Positions 8,353 through 17,731 of a stretch of 64,000 bases of DNA are shown one piece after another. Source of the stretch: Chthonomonas sp. UBA2017 (GTDB lineage Bacteria > Armatimonadota > Fimbriimonadia > Fimbriimonadales > Fimbriimonadaceae); NCBI GenBank assembly GCA_002335425.1, contig DDCB01000038.1:124001-188000 (forward strand), written 5' to 3'. Within the stretch, counting starts at the first letter, position 1. Each line of letters opens with the position of its first letter. The translations under genes and the position numbers were made by a program. The notes under the pieces were generated by a model, which was not told the origin of the DNA, did not search any database, and was given only the letters and a program-made list of their open reading frames with translations.

Positions 8353-8994
8353 ATGCGAAACCTTGGAATGTGGGCTCTAGGATTGATGCTCACTTTGAAC
8401 CTGAGTTTGGGCTGGGCAAGAACGGAAGAACGCCCCGAAATCCGAACTGAAACGAAAGTTGAGCGAACGGCAATCCCGTTCGACGTGAAGTACGAAGTCA
8501 GCCGAACGGTCGGCCGAGGCCGCGTCGTCAAAAAGCAAGACGGCCAGCCGGGCGAAGTGCGGCGGATTTACCAAATCACCATTCTGGGCAACGGAAAATC
8601 GAAGCGAGAGCTGCTTCGGACCGAAAGAACAGAGCCCAAACCGGCGATCTTTCACATGGGCCGCTCGGGATTTCAGACCAGTCGAAGTAGTTTTGCGCGT
8701 GGCCGAGTCCTGACTGTCCAATCGACCGCCTACACCCCTTGTGCTGGGCGCGGCGCCGCCGCAACCTTTCGAACCAAAACCGGGCGACGAGCCGAATACG
8801 GCGTGATTGCCGTCGATCCCAAAGTGATCCCCTTGAACACCCTCGTCTTCGTTGAAGGTTATGGGCTCGCGATCGCCGCCGACATCGGCAGCGCGATCCG
8901 AGGCAACAAGATCGACGTCTGCCTCCCCACTCGTGCCGAAGCCCTCGCCTGGGGCCGACGCTCCGTACGAATCCACATTCTGCGACCTCGTTGA
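8353..8994 (+). CDS. Secreted 3D-domain protein (putative lytic or cell-wall enzyme)
   Basis: 213 residues from the ATG at 8353, chosen because AGGAGGT lies 5 bases upstream and a signal peptide follows (MRNLGMWALGLMLTLNLSLG). The C-terminal ~95 residues are a 3D domain, named for three conserved aspartates: Asp155 (IAVDPKVIPLNT), Asp177 (AADIGSAI) and Asp188 (KIDVCLPT). This is the double-psi barrel related to MltA and RpfB-type wall enzymes. The middle (~45-95) resembles the G5 or Stk-like linker that often precedes it. The likely role is peptidoglycan cleavage or remodelling in the periplasm. The stop overlaps the rsmA start by 4 bases (TTGA). Confidence 0.88.
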   Translation: MRNLGMWALGLMLTLNLSLGWARTEERPEIRTETKVERTAIPFDVKYEVSRTVGRGRVVKKQDGQPGEVRRIYQITILGNGKSKRELLRTERTEPKPAIFHMGRSGFQTSRSSFARGRVLTVQSTAYTPCAGRGAAATFRTKTGRRAEYGVIAVDPKVIPLNTLVFVEGYGLAIAADIGSAIRGNKIDVCLPTRAEALAWGRRSVRIHILRPR

Positions 8995-9818
8995 ACCTCA
9001 CCTCGCCGGCTGAGTTGATGCCGCTCCTCGAACGCCATGGATGGCGTCCGCAAAAGAAGCTCGGCCAGCACTTTCTCTGCTCCGAAAAGGTGGTGCGAGC
9101 AGTTTGCGACCGAGTCCAAGGAGCTGCGGGAATCCTAGAAATCGGTCCGGGGCCTGGGGCCCTCACGGCTCCGCTCAGTCAGCAAGCCCAGAAGCTCATC
9201 GCCTGGGAGCTCGATCCGATCGCGGTCTCGGCTCTCACCGAAACGGCCCCTCAAGCAGAAGTCCACTTTGGGGATGTCTTGCTGGCCGACCTCCGGGCCG
9301 ACCTGGCTCGGCTCCCCGAGCCCAGGGCCCTGGTCTCCAACATGCCGTACAACATCACCGGCCCATTGCTTGGAAAGATCGCCGAGGTCCGAGACCTCTT
9401 CACCCGAGCCGTCCTCATGATGCAACTCGAAGTCGGATCGCGAATCCTCGCCCAAGCTGGCGACTCCCATGCCGGAGCCCTCAGCATCCTGATGCAGGAC
9501 CCGTTCGAGATCTCCAAGGTGATTCGAGTCCCGCCAGGTGCGTTCTATCCACCCCCCAAAGTCGAAAGCATCGTCCTGGAGTTGATTCCTCGACCGGCCT
9601 CCGCGAGCGCGGCGAGCGATCTCTTCCCTCGCCTCGTGCGCTCCGGGTTTTCTCAGCCCCGCAAGACGCTCGCCAACAACCTCCGAGACTGGATCGCTCC
9701 CGACCAGTTGCACCCCCTCCTTGTGGAGCTCGGCCTTTCCCCTCAAGTCCGACCCCACGAGCTCGGACTCGATTCCTGGAGAAAGCTCCACGAAAAACTC
9801 CATGGGCCTCACGCGTGA
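8991..9818 (+). CDS. rsmA: 16S rRNA dimethyladenosine transferase RsmA/KsgA
   Basis: 275 residues, starting with TTG at 8991, coupled by the TTGA overlap to the 3D gene. It dimethylates A1518 and A1519 of 16S rRNA in late 30S assembly. The hallmark motifs are present: LGQHFL near the N terminus, SAM loop EIGPGPGALT, and the catalytic NMPYNITGPLL (family consensus N-L/I-P-Y). A C-terminal helical RNA-binding domain follows (QPRKTLANNLRDW). It is coupled to queG downstream by a 17-base overlap, so 3D-rsmA-queG form a tight cluster in which two genes modify RNA. Confidence 0.96.
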   Translation: MNLTSPAELMPLLERHGWRPQKKLGQHFLCSEKVVRAVCDRVQGAAGILEIGPGPGALTAPLSQQAQKLIAWELDPIAVSALTETAPQAEVHFGDVLLADLRADLARLPEPRALVSNMPYNITGPLLGKIAEVRDLFTRAVLMMQLEVGSRILAQAGDSHAGALSILMQDPFEISKVIRVPPGAFYPPPKVESIVLELIPRPASASAASDLFPRLVRSGFSQPRKTLANNLRDWIAPDQLHPLLVELGLSPQVRPHELGLDSWRKLHEKLHGPHA

Positions 9819-10770
9819 CCTCGTTCAGAAAAGGTCCGCCGAGCTCGGCTTCGACCTGTGCGGCATCACGAACGCCGATCCACCGGCATCGATGGACGCT
9901 TATCGACAATGGGTCGGGAAGGGATTTCACGGGGGCATGGACTATCTGGCGCGCTCCATCGATCTGCGAGCCGATGTTCAGTCCGTTCTTCCCGGTGTCC
10001 AAAGCATCATCGCCCTGGGGATGAACTACGCCCAAGAACGACCGGACACGTCCGGCGAAGTCAAAATCGCCCGGTATGCGCTGGGCAAGGACTATCACAA
10101 GGTGATCCGCAAGCGACTCAAGCGACTCGCGGAACGCCTCGCCGAATCCGACCCCGACGCCCATTTTCGCGGGGCTGTCGATTCGGCTCCGCTTCTTGAG
10201 CGCGATCTTGCCCAGCGCGCGGGCCTCGGTTGGTTCGGGAAGAACACCTGCCTCATCAATAGCCATCGCGGGAGCTTCTTCTTCATTGCGATCTTGCTGA
10301 CGACGGCTCGCCTTGAGCCGGATCGCCCGGCGGTGGGCGGATGCGGCTCGTGCCGAGCTTGCATTGACGCTTGCCCCACCGGAGCCCTCGTCTTCGAAGA
10401 AGGCCGATGGCAACTGGACGCTCGCCGATGCATTAGCTATCTCACGATCGAGCATCGAGGGGAGATCGACCCGAGCCTCCAGGCGGGCCTCGGCGAATGG
10501 ACCTTTGGCTGCGACATCTGCCAAGACGTCTGCCCTTTCAATCAGTCCCGGCCGCAACAACCGCTTCGAGCCGCACTCACCCCGATTCAAGAGTTTCGAG
10601 CCCATCGGGCTCGACTGAGCCTTCAGGAAGCGGCCCAGCTCAGTCCTGAAGCGTGGGATGCGTGGTCGCAGGGCTCCGCCGTCCGCCGAGCGACTCAAGC
10701 CGGGTTCCAGCGCAATGCGATTCACAACCTTGAAAACCAAGACCGCACAAGCCCACCGGAATTCGGGTAG
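9802..10770 (+). CDS. queG: Epoxyqueuosine reductase QueG
   Basis: 322 residues from the ATG at 9802. QueG reduces epoxyqueuosine to queuosine in tRNA, the last step of the pathway, using cobalamin and two [4Fe-4S] clusters. Cluster cysteines are visible: 181, 184, 187 and 191 (CGSCRACIDACP), then 210, 237, 240 and 244 (RRCISYLT, GCDICQDVCPF). The catalytic aspartate is Asp127 in VDSAP. The protein is shorter than many homologues (350-380 residues) because the C-terminal HEAT-like extension is reduced. It overlaps rsmA by 17 bases. queF lies at 33314. The other queuosine genes (queD, queE, queC, tgt, queA) are outside the window. Confidence 0.95.
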   Translation: MGLTRDLVQKRSAELGFDLCGITNADPPASMDAYRQWVGKGFHGGMDYLARSIDLRADVQSVLPGVQSIIALGMNYAQERPDTSGEVKIARYALGKDYHKVIRKRLKRLAERLAESDPDAHFRGAVDSAPLLERDLAQRAGLGWFGKNTCLINSHRGSFFFIAILLTTARLEPDRPAVGGCGSCRACIDACPTGALVFEEGRWQLDARRCISYLTIEHRGEIDPSLQAGLGEWTFGCDICQDVCPFNQSRPQQPLRAALTPIQEFRAHRARLSLQEAAQLSPEAWDAWSQGSAVRRATQAGFQRNAIHNLENQDRTSPPEFG

Positions 10771-10791
10771 CTTGAAGGTGAGGAAGAAGCG

Positions 10792-11709
10792 ATGAAAGTC
10801 ATCTTGGGAACTGATGGGTCCGAAACCGCCCTTTTCGCCGAAAAACTCTTGACCCAGCTCGTGCTCGGACTCGCGTCTGAAATCGTCGTGGTCTCGGTTT
10901 TGACTCCCCCGGTGATCTCCTCCCCGATTGGCCAGGCCGCCGCTGTCCAAGCCTACGCGACCGACCTCGCGCAGCTCTATGACGAGCTCAAAACTCACAC
11001 CCGAAAAGTGGCCGAAGACGCCGCTGGCCGGCTCCGAGCGAGCGGCCTCGACGTCCGAGTGGTGCTGCGGGAAGGCGATCCCGGGTCCGAGATTCAAGAG
11101 GTCGCCGAAGCCGAAAGAGCCGATTGGATCATCATCGGCAGCCGCGGCGAAAATGCCTTGACCGCGATGCTCATGGGAAGCGTCGCCCGGAAGCTGATCT
11201 CCCGATCGACGTGTTCAGTTCTCGTCGTCCACGCGCCCGAAGATGCGAAGGCCGCCGATCGTCCTGGATTGAGCGCCGTCGTAGGAGTCGAAAATGAAGC
11301 CAACGCCGATGACCTGACCGATTGGGTGGCCCGGTTCGGAAGCCATCGATTCAACGAGATCGTCGTGGTTTGCGCCGAACCCGCCATGATCCTGCCGCCG
11401 AGCCTTGAACCAGTGCTCTTTATGCCCCCGACGGTGCCTGACCTGACCTTTGCCGAATCGGTGGCCGACCACGCTGCCCAAAGGCTCGCCGGGGTCACGC
11501 CGAAGCTCTCTAAGATGGCCGTTTCCGGGCGGCCCGCCAACGTCTTGATCGACACGGCCCGCGAGCACCAAGCAGACCTGATCTTTCTCACCGCCAAGCG
11601 GCATGGAGCCCTGGAGCGGATCCTCATCGGCAGCGTGAGCTACGAAGTCGCCACCACCGCCCCGTGTAGCGTCTTTATCCACCGTCCCCGCGGTGAGGCT
11701 CAAGCCTGA
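10792..11709 (+). CDS. Tandem-domain universal stress protein (UspA family)
   Basis: A 305-residue cytoplasmic protein made of two Usp domains, ~1-147 and ~157-300. Domain 1 keeps the ATP-binding signature G-x2-G-x9-G-S (GSRGENALTAMLMGSVARKL). Domain 2 has the same position as AKRHGALERILIGS, so the first glycine is lost and nucleotide binding is probably confined to domain 1. Usp proteins respond to stress or stationary phase, and the precise role here is unknown. It follows queG by 21 bases with a GAGGAAG ribosome site and may belong to the same transcript. Confidence 0.92.
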   Translation: MKVILGTDGSETALFAEKLLTQLVLGLASEIVVVSVLTPPVISSPIGQAAAVQAYATDLAQLYDELKTHTRKVAEDAAGRLRASGLDVRVVLREGDPGSEIQEVAEAERADWIIIGSRGENALTAMLMGSVARKLISRSTCSVLVVHAPEDAKAADRPGLSAVVGVENEANADDLTDWVARFGSHRFNEIVVVCAEPAMILPPSLEPVLFMPPTVPDLTFAESVADHAAQRLAGVTPKLSKMAVSGRPANVLIDTAREHQADLIFLTAKRHGALERILIGSVSYEVATTAPCSVFIHRPRGEAQA

Positions 11710-11881
11710 GCCATCACTTGAGCGATCTCGGTTCGAAATTTTAAAAAGAACTTCAGCTTTGCCCTAAGGACCGGGTCTTGACCTGCCAAAAAGACCAGTA
11801 TCGATGAGTTTCAGCGGCGAGAGTCAAATCGCCGAGGATCGTCGTCTTGATAGGTGATTTGAACTTGATGGGGGGTGTCCT

Positions 11882-12121
11882 TTGCCCAAGGTAATCGGCG
11901 GACTGCTGGCGCTCATTGCGCTGGCCGCCAGTACGCTGGCCCAAGTGGACCCTTGGACCACACTCTTCCGGGGGTTCGTCGCTTATGCCGTAGGGGGGTT
12001 TTTGACCCAACTATGGTATGTCTTCTTTACGGTGAGAGTGCAGGGCTCCCCGAACGCCTCGGGCGAAGCTGAGTTAGGCTCGGCGAAGGCCGAACCGATC
12101 GAAGAACGCGCCGCCGCATAA
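11882..12121 (+). CDS. Small membrane protein of unknown function
   Basis: 79 residues from a TTG at 11882, supported by a GGGGGGT ribosome site about 5 bases upstream. It has an N-terminal hydrophobic segment (~4-20, possibly a signal peptide), a second one (~30-49, containing the VGGFLTQLWYVFF stretch) and an acidic, alanine-rich tail. It matches nothing I recognise. It lies 22 bases upstream of the FliA-type sigma factor on the same strand and is probably cotranscribed with it, so a link to motility or envelope control is possible. The 172 bases upstream hold no other gene. Confidence 0.6.
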   Translation: MPKVIGGLLALIALAASTLAQVDPWTTLFRGFVAYAVGGFLTQLWYVFFTVRVQGSPNASGEAELGSAKAEPIEERAAA

Positions 12122-12143
12122 AGACTGGGTTGGGAAAGAAATC

Positions 12144-12923
12144 ATGTTTTTGTCGCCAGAACAGCTCCAAAAAGCCTGGGTGGACTTCAAGGTCTACAAG
12201 AACCCCACGGCTCGGGTTGACCTGATCAACCACTACTCGTACCTCGTGAAGATCACCTCCGGCCGACTGGTCACGAGCTTGCCGGGCGGAATGGAGCGCG
12301 ACGACCTGATCGGGGCAGGAGTCATCGGCTTGGTCAAGAGTGTGGACCAGTTCGACCCGACTCGCGATGTCAAGTTCGAAACCTACGCGATCGCGTTGAT
12401 CCGAGGCGCCATCCTGGAGATGCTGCGCGACGAAGACTGGGTGCCCCGGTCCATCCGCGAAAAGCTCAAACTCCTAGACCGAACAAACCTCGCACTTGAA
12501 ACCGAATATGGCCGCCCCCCAACGGACCGAGAACTCAGCGAGCGCATGGGCCTGCCCGAGAGCGATGTCGCCGAGCTTCAGGTCCGAGCCGGACGCACGA
12601 ACGTCTACAGTCTCGACGACGTCCTGCCCAGTTCTGACGGCGAAGATCACATCCACTTTGTCGAGATGATCGTCGACGAAAATGCCAACCTCGGCGCTGA
12701 GGTCGAAGGCCGTGAAATTCGAAGGATTCTCGCCGCTGGAGTCGACCACCTCCCCGAGCGGGAGCGACTCGTCGTCGCGCTGTACTACTTTGAAGGGCTC
12801 ACCTTCAAGGAGATCGGAGGCGTCTTGGGCGTCAGCGAGTCCCGGGTGTATCAACTCCATACCCAGGCGATGGGCCGGCTCCGAAACTTCATGCGCGAAC
12901 ACGAAGCCATGAACGTTGCCTGA
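12144..12923 (+). CDS. fliA: FliA/WhiG-family RNA polymerase sigma factor
   Basis: A 259-residue sigma factor of the size of FliA (sigma-28). Region 2 has DDLIGAGVIGLVKSVDQFDPTRDVKFETYA, with core-binding and -10 recognition residues. Region 3 has the FliA-typical RGAILEMLRDEDWVPRS. Region 4 ends with the helix-turn-helix TFKEIGGVLGVSESRVYQLH. It directs core polymerase to late flagellar or chemotaxis promoters, or to a developmental regulon if it is WhiG-like. A ribosome site (GGGAAAG) precedes the ATG. flhA occurs at 49.9-51.9 kb, which supports a flagellar role. No anti-sigma FlgM is adjacent. Confidence 0.93.
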   Translation: MFLSPEQLQKAWVDFKVYKNPTARVDLINHYSYLVKITSGRLVTSLPGGMERDDLIGAGVIGLVKSVDQFDPTRDVKFETYAIALIRGAILEMLRDEDWVPRSIREKLKLLDRTNLALETEYGRPPTDRELSERMGLPESDVAELQVRAGRTNVYSLDDVLPSSDGEDHIHFVEMIVDENANLGAEVEGREIRRILAAGVDHLPERERLVVALYYFEGLTFKEIGGVLGVSESRVYQLHTQAMGRLRNFMREHEAMNVA

Positions 12924-13075
12924 TTCCCCGCGATATTCACCGATTTGCCCTGATATCTGGCACGACTTTTGCCAAAACTTTGTTCATCAGAAGAAGTCCG
13001 GTGCCGCATGCCCCAGAGCGGGGTAGCATTCAAACGCGGGTGTACCCGGAAAAAATAACAGGAGAACCGAACCCT

Positions 13076-14143
13076 TTGAAGAACAAGTTTTGGATTTTGT
13101 GCGTGGCCCTCACCGGGCTCGCCCTTGCTGGGTGTGGCCAAAAAGGGAGCGAACAGCTCGTGACGGTCAACGGGGACACGCTGAACACCGACGACTACAC
13201 AAGCGCGATGTCGGTGAAAAACACGGCTCGGGTCATTCTGAATGGTGAGGTCGCAGAGCTTCCTCTGGCCGAAACGCCTGGATTCCAAACGCTCCAAGAG
13301 CTGGTGATCCGTCAGATCGTCCTGCAACTCGCCAAGGACGCCGGAGTCTATCCGACCGATGCGGACATCGACAAAGAGATCGAATTCCGAAAGAAAGTGA
13401 ATTCGACGTTCATGCGCGAGCTCAATGCCCGGGGCATGACGGTCGCGCAAATTAAAGAAAACGTCAAGATCGAGCTGGCGCGGGAGCGTCTCGTCACTCG
13501 GGGCGTGAACGTGACCAAAGAGGACGTCGACAACTTCATCAAAGACGATCCGGCCCAATTCACCGAGCCCGCTCGGGCTGAGCTCCTGTGGATGCTCATC
13601 CGAGACGAAAATCGAAAGAACCAAGCCGACGCCGAGTTGCGAGGTGGCCAATCCTTCGGCCCGGTCGCGGTCAAATACACCGACTACAACCCGGCCCAAG
13701 GCGGTCAAAAAGAGCGATACCCGATCGACGTGATCGCTCAAATGCCGCCGGAGCTTCAAAAAATCGTCACCGAGCTCAATGAAGGCCAAACCAGTGGCTG
13801 GATTCGGACCGGCGAAGGCTCGGCCAAATTCATGGTGGAGCGAAAATATCCGTCGCGACCGCGTCAACTCGACGAAACTCAGCGCGAAGTGGTCCGACGA
13901 AACCTCGCTCTGAGTCGGGGCAACGCCGCAACCGACCTGAACCGACGCATCGCCGAAAAGCTGAAAGAAGCCAAGGTCACCGTCTCGAAAGAAGAGCTCA
14001 AGACCCCATGGCAAAACAGCGAAAAGCGGTTCCGAGAGGAGTACGACAAGCTGACCCAAGGCGCCGCAGCTGCGGGCACCGAAAGCACGTCGGAACTCCC
14101 GAAGACCGGCGCCGCCAGCGCCCCTCCGCCTGAAGGCAACTAA
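13076..14143 (+). CDS. SurA/PrsA-like parvulin lipoprotein (peptidyl-prolyl isomerase)
   Basis: 355 residues from TTG at 13076, chosen because AGGAGAA lies upstream and the signal peptide begins directly (KNKFWILCVALTGLALAGC). The lipobox LAGC predicts acylation at Cys19. Residues ~25-190 are a SurA-type chaperone domain. Residues ~195-280 resemble a parvulin PPIase domain (AELLWMLIRDE, EGQTSGWIRTGEGSAKFMV). The C-terminal ~40 residues are a low-complexity A/P/G tail. It probably folds exported proteins at the membrane surface. A strong terminator follows 18 bases after the stop. Confidence 0.88.
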   Translation: MKNKFWILCVALTGLALAGCGQKGSEQLVTVNGDTLNTDDYTSAMSVKNTARVILNGEVAELPLAETPGFQTLQELVIRQIVLQLAKDAGVYPTDADIDKEIEFRKKVNSTFMRELNARGMTVAQIKENVKIELARERLVTRGVNVTKEDVDNFIKDDPAQFTEPARAELLWMLIRDENRKNQADAELRGGQSFGPVAVKYTDYNPAQGGQKERYPIDVIAQMPPELQKIVTELNEGQTSGWIRTGEGSAKFMVERKYPSRPRQLDETQREVVRRNLALSRGNAATDLNRRIAEKLKEAKVTVSKEELKTPWQNSEKRFREEYDKLTQGAAAAGTESTSELPKTGAASAPPPEGN

Positions 14144-14160
14144 AGGCCTCTTCAGACCAA

Positions 14161-14207
14161 CGCCGAGTCTGCCCGCGACAACTCGGGGCAGACTCGGCGC
14201 ATCTTTT
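14161..14207 (+). terminator. Rho-independent terminator
   Basis: CGCCGAGTCTGCCC (14161-14174) pairs perfectly with 14186-14199. The 14-base stem has an 11-base loop and is followed by CATCTTTTT. It ends the parvulin lipoprotein transcript and abuts the convergent GT41 gene. Confidence 0.92.
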
Positions 14208-15952
14208 TAGCCGGTCCGATCCAAGAATTCAAGCCACAACTGGCGATAGGCCGTCTCGAGTTGTCGAGCCAAGCGCGCCCCATCCGCCAGCGGCGAAGCC
14301 TCCGCTCGCGCTCGTAAGGAGGCCCGCCCGTCCCGGACCAGGCTCGGGTTCTCAAAGGCCCTCACCGCCCGCTCCAGATATTCCTCTTCCGATTCCGCAC
14401 ACCAAGCCTCCAGCCCGACCGCGGAGTTCAGCGTCAGGCCCACCCGCCCGGCATGCCGCTGCCCAACCAGCGTCAGCGTGGGCACGCCCATCCAGAGAGC
14501 GTCGCATGTCGTCGTCGTCCCGTTGTAGGGGAACGGGTCCAAGCAAAGGTCGATCTCAGAAAAGATGTCGAAATGGCTTGACTGAGCCGAGTCGAAACCG
14601 CGTAACTCCAGTTGGTCAGCCGCCACGCCTTCGTCCTCGAACCGACTGAGAAGAGCCCGTTGGACCGCTGGGTCCTGCAAAAAGCGCGTTTTCACCAGGA
14701 GCCTCGCCCCGGGGCACGCCTTCAAGATCCGTGACCAAAGCGCGACCACCCGCGGCTGGATCTTGGCCAAGGCGTTCAAGCTCCCAAAGGTAAATCGACC
14801 CGCGCGATCTGCGATGTCCGGCAACGCCTCAGGGGGAGAATATGCCAAGAACGGCGGGTCCAAACGAATCAGTCGCTCGGAGTACTCCGCCTCTGCAACC
14901 CCTTCGGGATCGGTATGCCGGTCGACGATCCGAGCGTCCATGGTCTTCAGCCCCGATGAATGGGGATACCCCAAGTAGTTCACCTGGATGGGGACCGGCT
15001 TGGCCGCCAAGACTTCCCAGCGGTCATTCGAGGTGTGAATCGAAAGATCCACCAAAAGGTCAATTCGCTCTCTGAGAAGTCGCTCGATGAATAAGGAATC
15101 TTGTAAACCTCCGGTGCAAAGAAACCGGTCAGCATCTCGCTCGAACTGCTCGGTCTTTGCTGTCTTGATCCGACTATCGTGCAGCACAAATACTTCGACG
15201 TTTTGGCGATCATGCTGGGCAATCAGCGCCTGCAAAAAAAACGCACAAGAGTGATCTCGAAAGTCCTGAGATAAATATGCAACTTTTAACCGACGATCCG
15301 GACGGCGATCTTTCACCGAAACGGCTTGAGGCGAGACAAACCGGTGCATCATCGAACCGAACTCCTGATGAAACCTGGCGCTCTCCGAAGGAGAGACTGA
15401 ATCCACGTAGTTCGAATTAAAGGCCCGATTGCTCATGATCGCGAGCTCATGAGGGACGATTTCGACGGCACGGCGATAGTGTTCTTGGGCGGCTTCGGCA
15501 TCTCCGCCTTCGCGTAGCAAATGTCCCATCAGGACCCACGCCCGGGCCTGACTCGGATCTGATTCCAAGGCTCGCTCTGCCAATGATTTCGCCTCGCTCC
15601 ACCGCTGCTCCGAAAGCAAAAGTCCGATCAGCTCAAATGTCGCCGCCGGATAGTGGGGCCGCAATCGCAATGCTTCGCGAAGCGCGGACTCCGCGTCGGG
15701 ATCACGAACTTGCATTAAAAATCGCCCCCACGTCATCCAGAAGTCGGCACGCAACGGAGCTAGCTGAATCGCCTTCTCTAAATAGGGTCGAACGGATTCC
15801 CATTCCCCTGCATCTCCGAGCGCCACCGCGAGCATCAAATTGAGATCCGCATCTTGCGAGTTCTTTTGCAAAGCTCGCAAAGCGACTCTTGCCGCCTCAA
15901 GGGGTCGCTTCGCCTCTAAATGCTGACGAATCGTTGCGGCATAAGAATCCAC
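14207..15952 (-). CDS. TPR-GT41 glycosyltransferase (O-GlcNAc transferase-like), copy 3 of the tandem array
   Basis: 581 residues from GTG at 15952. The start is chosen because a GGAGAGGAG ribosome site precedes it and it lies just after the upstream stop. Residues ~1-170 are TPR repeats. Residues ~215-575 are the GT41 catalytic half. Family landmarks are LSQDFRDHS (conserved active-site His), VNYLGYPHSSGL, NALAKIQP (the Lys that contacts UDP phosphate in OGT) and FPYNGTTTTCDALWMGVPT. GT41 enzymes transfer a sugar from a nucleotide donor to Ser/Thr of proteins. The usual DLSGHT is DLSIHT here, an odd substitution. It is the last gene of a three-gene run and probably cytoplasmic. Confidence 0.9.
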   Translation of the reverse strand: MDSYAATIRQHLEAKRPLEAARVALRALQKNSQDADLNLMLAVALGDAGEWESVRPYLEKAIQLAPLRADFWMTWGRFLMQVRDPDAESALREALRLRPHYPAATFELIGLLLSEQRWSEAKSLAERALESDPSQARAWVLMGHLLREGGDAEAAQEHYRRAVEIVPHELAIMSNRAFNSNYVDSVSPSESARFHQEFGSMMHRFVSPQAVSVKDRRPDRRLKVAYLSQDFRDHSCAFFLQALIAQHDRQNVEVFVLHDSRIKTAKTEQFERDADRFLCTGGLQDSLFIERLLRERIDLLVDLSIHTSNDRWEVLAAKPVPIQVNYLGYPHSSGLKTMDARIVDRHTDPEGVAEAEYSERLIRLDPPFLAYSPPEALPDIADRAGRFTFGSLNALAKIQPRVVALWSRILKACPGARLLVKTRFLQDPAVQRALLSRFEDEGVAADQLELRGFDSAQSSHFDIFSEIDLCLDPFPYNGTTTTCDALWMGVPTLTLVGQRHAGRVGLTLNSAVGLEAWCAESEEEYLERAVRAFENPSLVRDGRASLRARAEASPLADGARLARQLETAYRQLWLEFLDRTG

Positions 15953-15954
15953 CG

Positions 15955-17721
15955 CTACCCGCTCCTCTCCTCGCAAACCACGGCCCACAATTCACGCAAT
16001 GCCTCCTCAAATTCTTGAGCCCACTGTCGGCCATCAACGAGCCCTGACATCCGCATCTTTTCCCGCATTCCGAGCCTCAATTCCGCCAATTCTTCTCGAC
16101 TTTGTGACCAATAGACGGCAAGCCGGACAAACTCATCTGCATCCTGCGCATCAAAACCCTCTTGGCCCATTTTGTGATGCAAACTATGCCCAACTCGTGA
16201 GGCATGTCGATCACCGATTCGAGATAAAGTAGGCACCCCCATCCACATGGCTTCGCAGGTTGTGGTTGTGCCATGATAAGGATAGGTGTCCAGGGCCAAA
16301 TCGATCTGATGATAAATCGCTAAATGCCCTCTCGGATCATCAATGTAATCCAAAAGTGTCAGGCGCTCAGCCGAGATGCCCAATTGTGCAAAAGCCTGCA
16401 ACACCTCCTGTCGCGTCGACTCTTCGCTCAGAGCCCGATCTTTCAGGATGAGGCGGCTTTCGGGGATCGCATGGAGCACGTCGGCCCACATCGCCAAACT
16501 CACGGGCTGAATCTTGGCGAGCGCGTTGAGCGATCCCAACGTCAACGGCTTGGTCAGCCCCGGGAGCGGCTGAATCTCCGGTGCATCGTCCGGCGGCAGA
16601 TAGCACAAAAATCCGCTGGGCAATCGGACGAGGGTCTCCGTCGCCTGATTTTCTGACCCGAATGGATCGGTCCAAACATCCACCACTCGGGCATCCATCT
16701 GCGGGAGCCCCGTCGTATTAGGATAACCCAGATAGGTCACTTGGAGGGGAGCCGGGCGAGCGCGAAAAACCCCCCAACGTCGGTTTGACGTATGACCACT
16801 CAAATCCACCAAGATGTCCACATGATGTTTTGAAATCCACTCCATGATCTGCGAATCATCCCAAGGAGCCGCCATCACAAAATGGTCTACTCGCTCAGCA
16901 AACCACTCCGTGAATGGATCCTGATTATGAAGATCGTAAAGAAACGAGGTCTGCACTCGATCTTGCGGACGATGCAGAACCCAGGGCTTCATAAAATACG
17001 CAACCGAGTGCTTGCGGAAATCTTGCGAAATGAACGCAAGATGAAGCCGCTTGTTCGGATCAAAATGAATCTTACGGTGGCTGAAAAAGGGCGGCTCATC
17101 AGAGGCCATTTGTGCCCCCCATTGGTGGTGGGCCCGCACAATGTCCGCCGGCGGGCGGTCCAAGTAATTCAGCCAAAACGCTCGGGCGCTCAAGAGATAC
17201 TGATTCGTCGGATCGTGCCGCAACCGATCCTCCAGGACTGCGAGAGCCGCTTCGACCCTCCCCGATTGCCCTAGCAGCCGGGCCAAAAAGATCGTGCAGT
17301 CCTCTCTCCGTCCATCGATCGCCAAGGCTCGCCGGATCGAATCCTCAGCCTCGGCATAGCGGCGCTGCTCGGACTGAAGCTCCGAAAGCCACATCCATGC
17401 ATCCGGAAGTCGCGCATCCAGGTCGATCGCCTCCTGCAAACATCGCTCGGCCGACTGCAAGTCTCGAACCGCCATGAAAAGCCGTCCCAGATTGGCTCGA
17501 TAGAGCCCCACATGCGGTGCCAGCATGATCGCTTTCTCGATCGGTTGGCGCCCTTCCTTCAGATGCCCTGACTGAGCCAAGGTCAAGCCCAGCTGGTGAT
17601 GCACTTCGGGGATGTTCCCAAACTGTTGGACCCCGCGGACCAAAATACGCAGCGCCGCCTCGTACTGCCGATTCGCAACATAATGATGCGCCGAAGCAAG
17701 GAGGTTTTCCACGGTAGACAT
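15955..17721 (-). CDS. TPR-GT41 glycosyltransferase (O-GlcNAc transferase-like), copy 2 of the tandem array
   Basis: 588 residues from ATG at 17721, 10 bases after the previous gene's stop. The open frame extends further upstream but would overlap that gene. TPR units fill residues ~1-175 (YEAALRILVRGVQQFG and following helices). The GT41 region has ISQDFRKHS, DLSGHTSNRRW, VTYLGYPNTTGLPQMDARVV, NALAKIQP and YPYHGTTTTCEAMWMGVPT, so both catalytic-site His and Lys are kept. It shares the same order of motifs with its two neighbours but clearly less than 60% identity by eye, which points to old duplications with divergence. The acceptor protein is unknown. Confidence 0.9.
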   Translation of the reverse strand: MSTVENLLASAHHYVANRQYEAALRILVRGVQQFGNIPEVHHQLGLTLAQSGHLKEGRQPIEKAIMLAPHVGLYRANLGRLFMAVRDLQSAERCLQEAIDLDARLPDAWMWLSELQSEQRRYAEAEDSIRRALAIDGRREDCTIFLARLLGQSGRVEAALAVLEDRLRHDPTNQYLLSARAFWLNYLDRPPADIVRAHHQWGAQMASDEPPFFSHRKIHFDPNKRLHLAFISQDFRKHSVAYFMKPWVLHRPQDRVQTSFLYDLHNQDPFTEWFAERVDHFVMAAPWDDSQIMEWISKHHVDILVDLSGHTSNRRWGVFRARPAPLQVTYLGYPNTTGLPQMDARVVDVWTDPFGSENQATETLVRLPSGFLCYLPPDDAPEIQPLPGLTKPLTLGSLNALAKIQPVSLAMWADVLHAIPESRLILKDRALSEESTRQEVLQAFAQLGISAERLTLLDYIDDPRGHLAIYHQIDLALDTYPYHGTTTTCEAMWMGVPTLSRIGDRHASRVGHSLHHKMGQEGFDAQDADEFVRLAVYWSQSREELAELRLGMREKMRMSGLVDGRQWAQEFEEALRELWAVVCEERSG

Positions 17722-17731
17722 CAATACTTTC

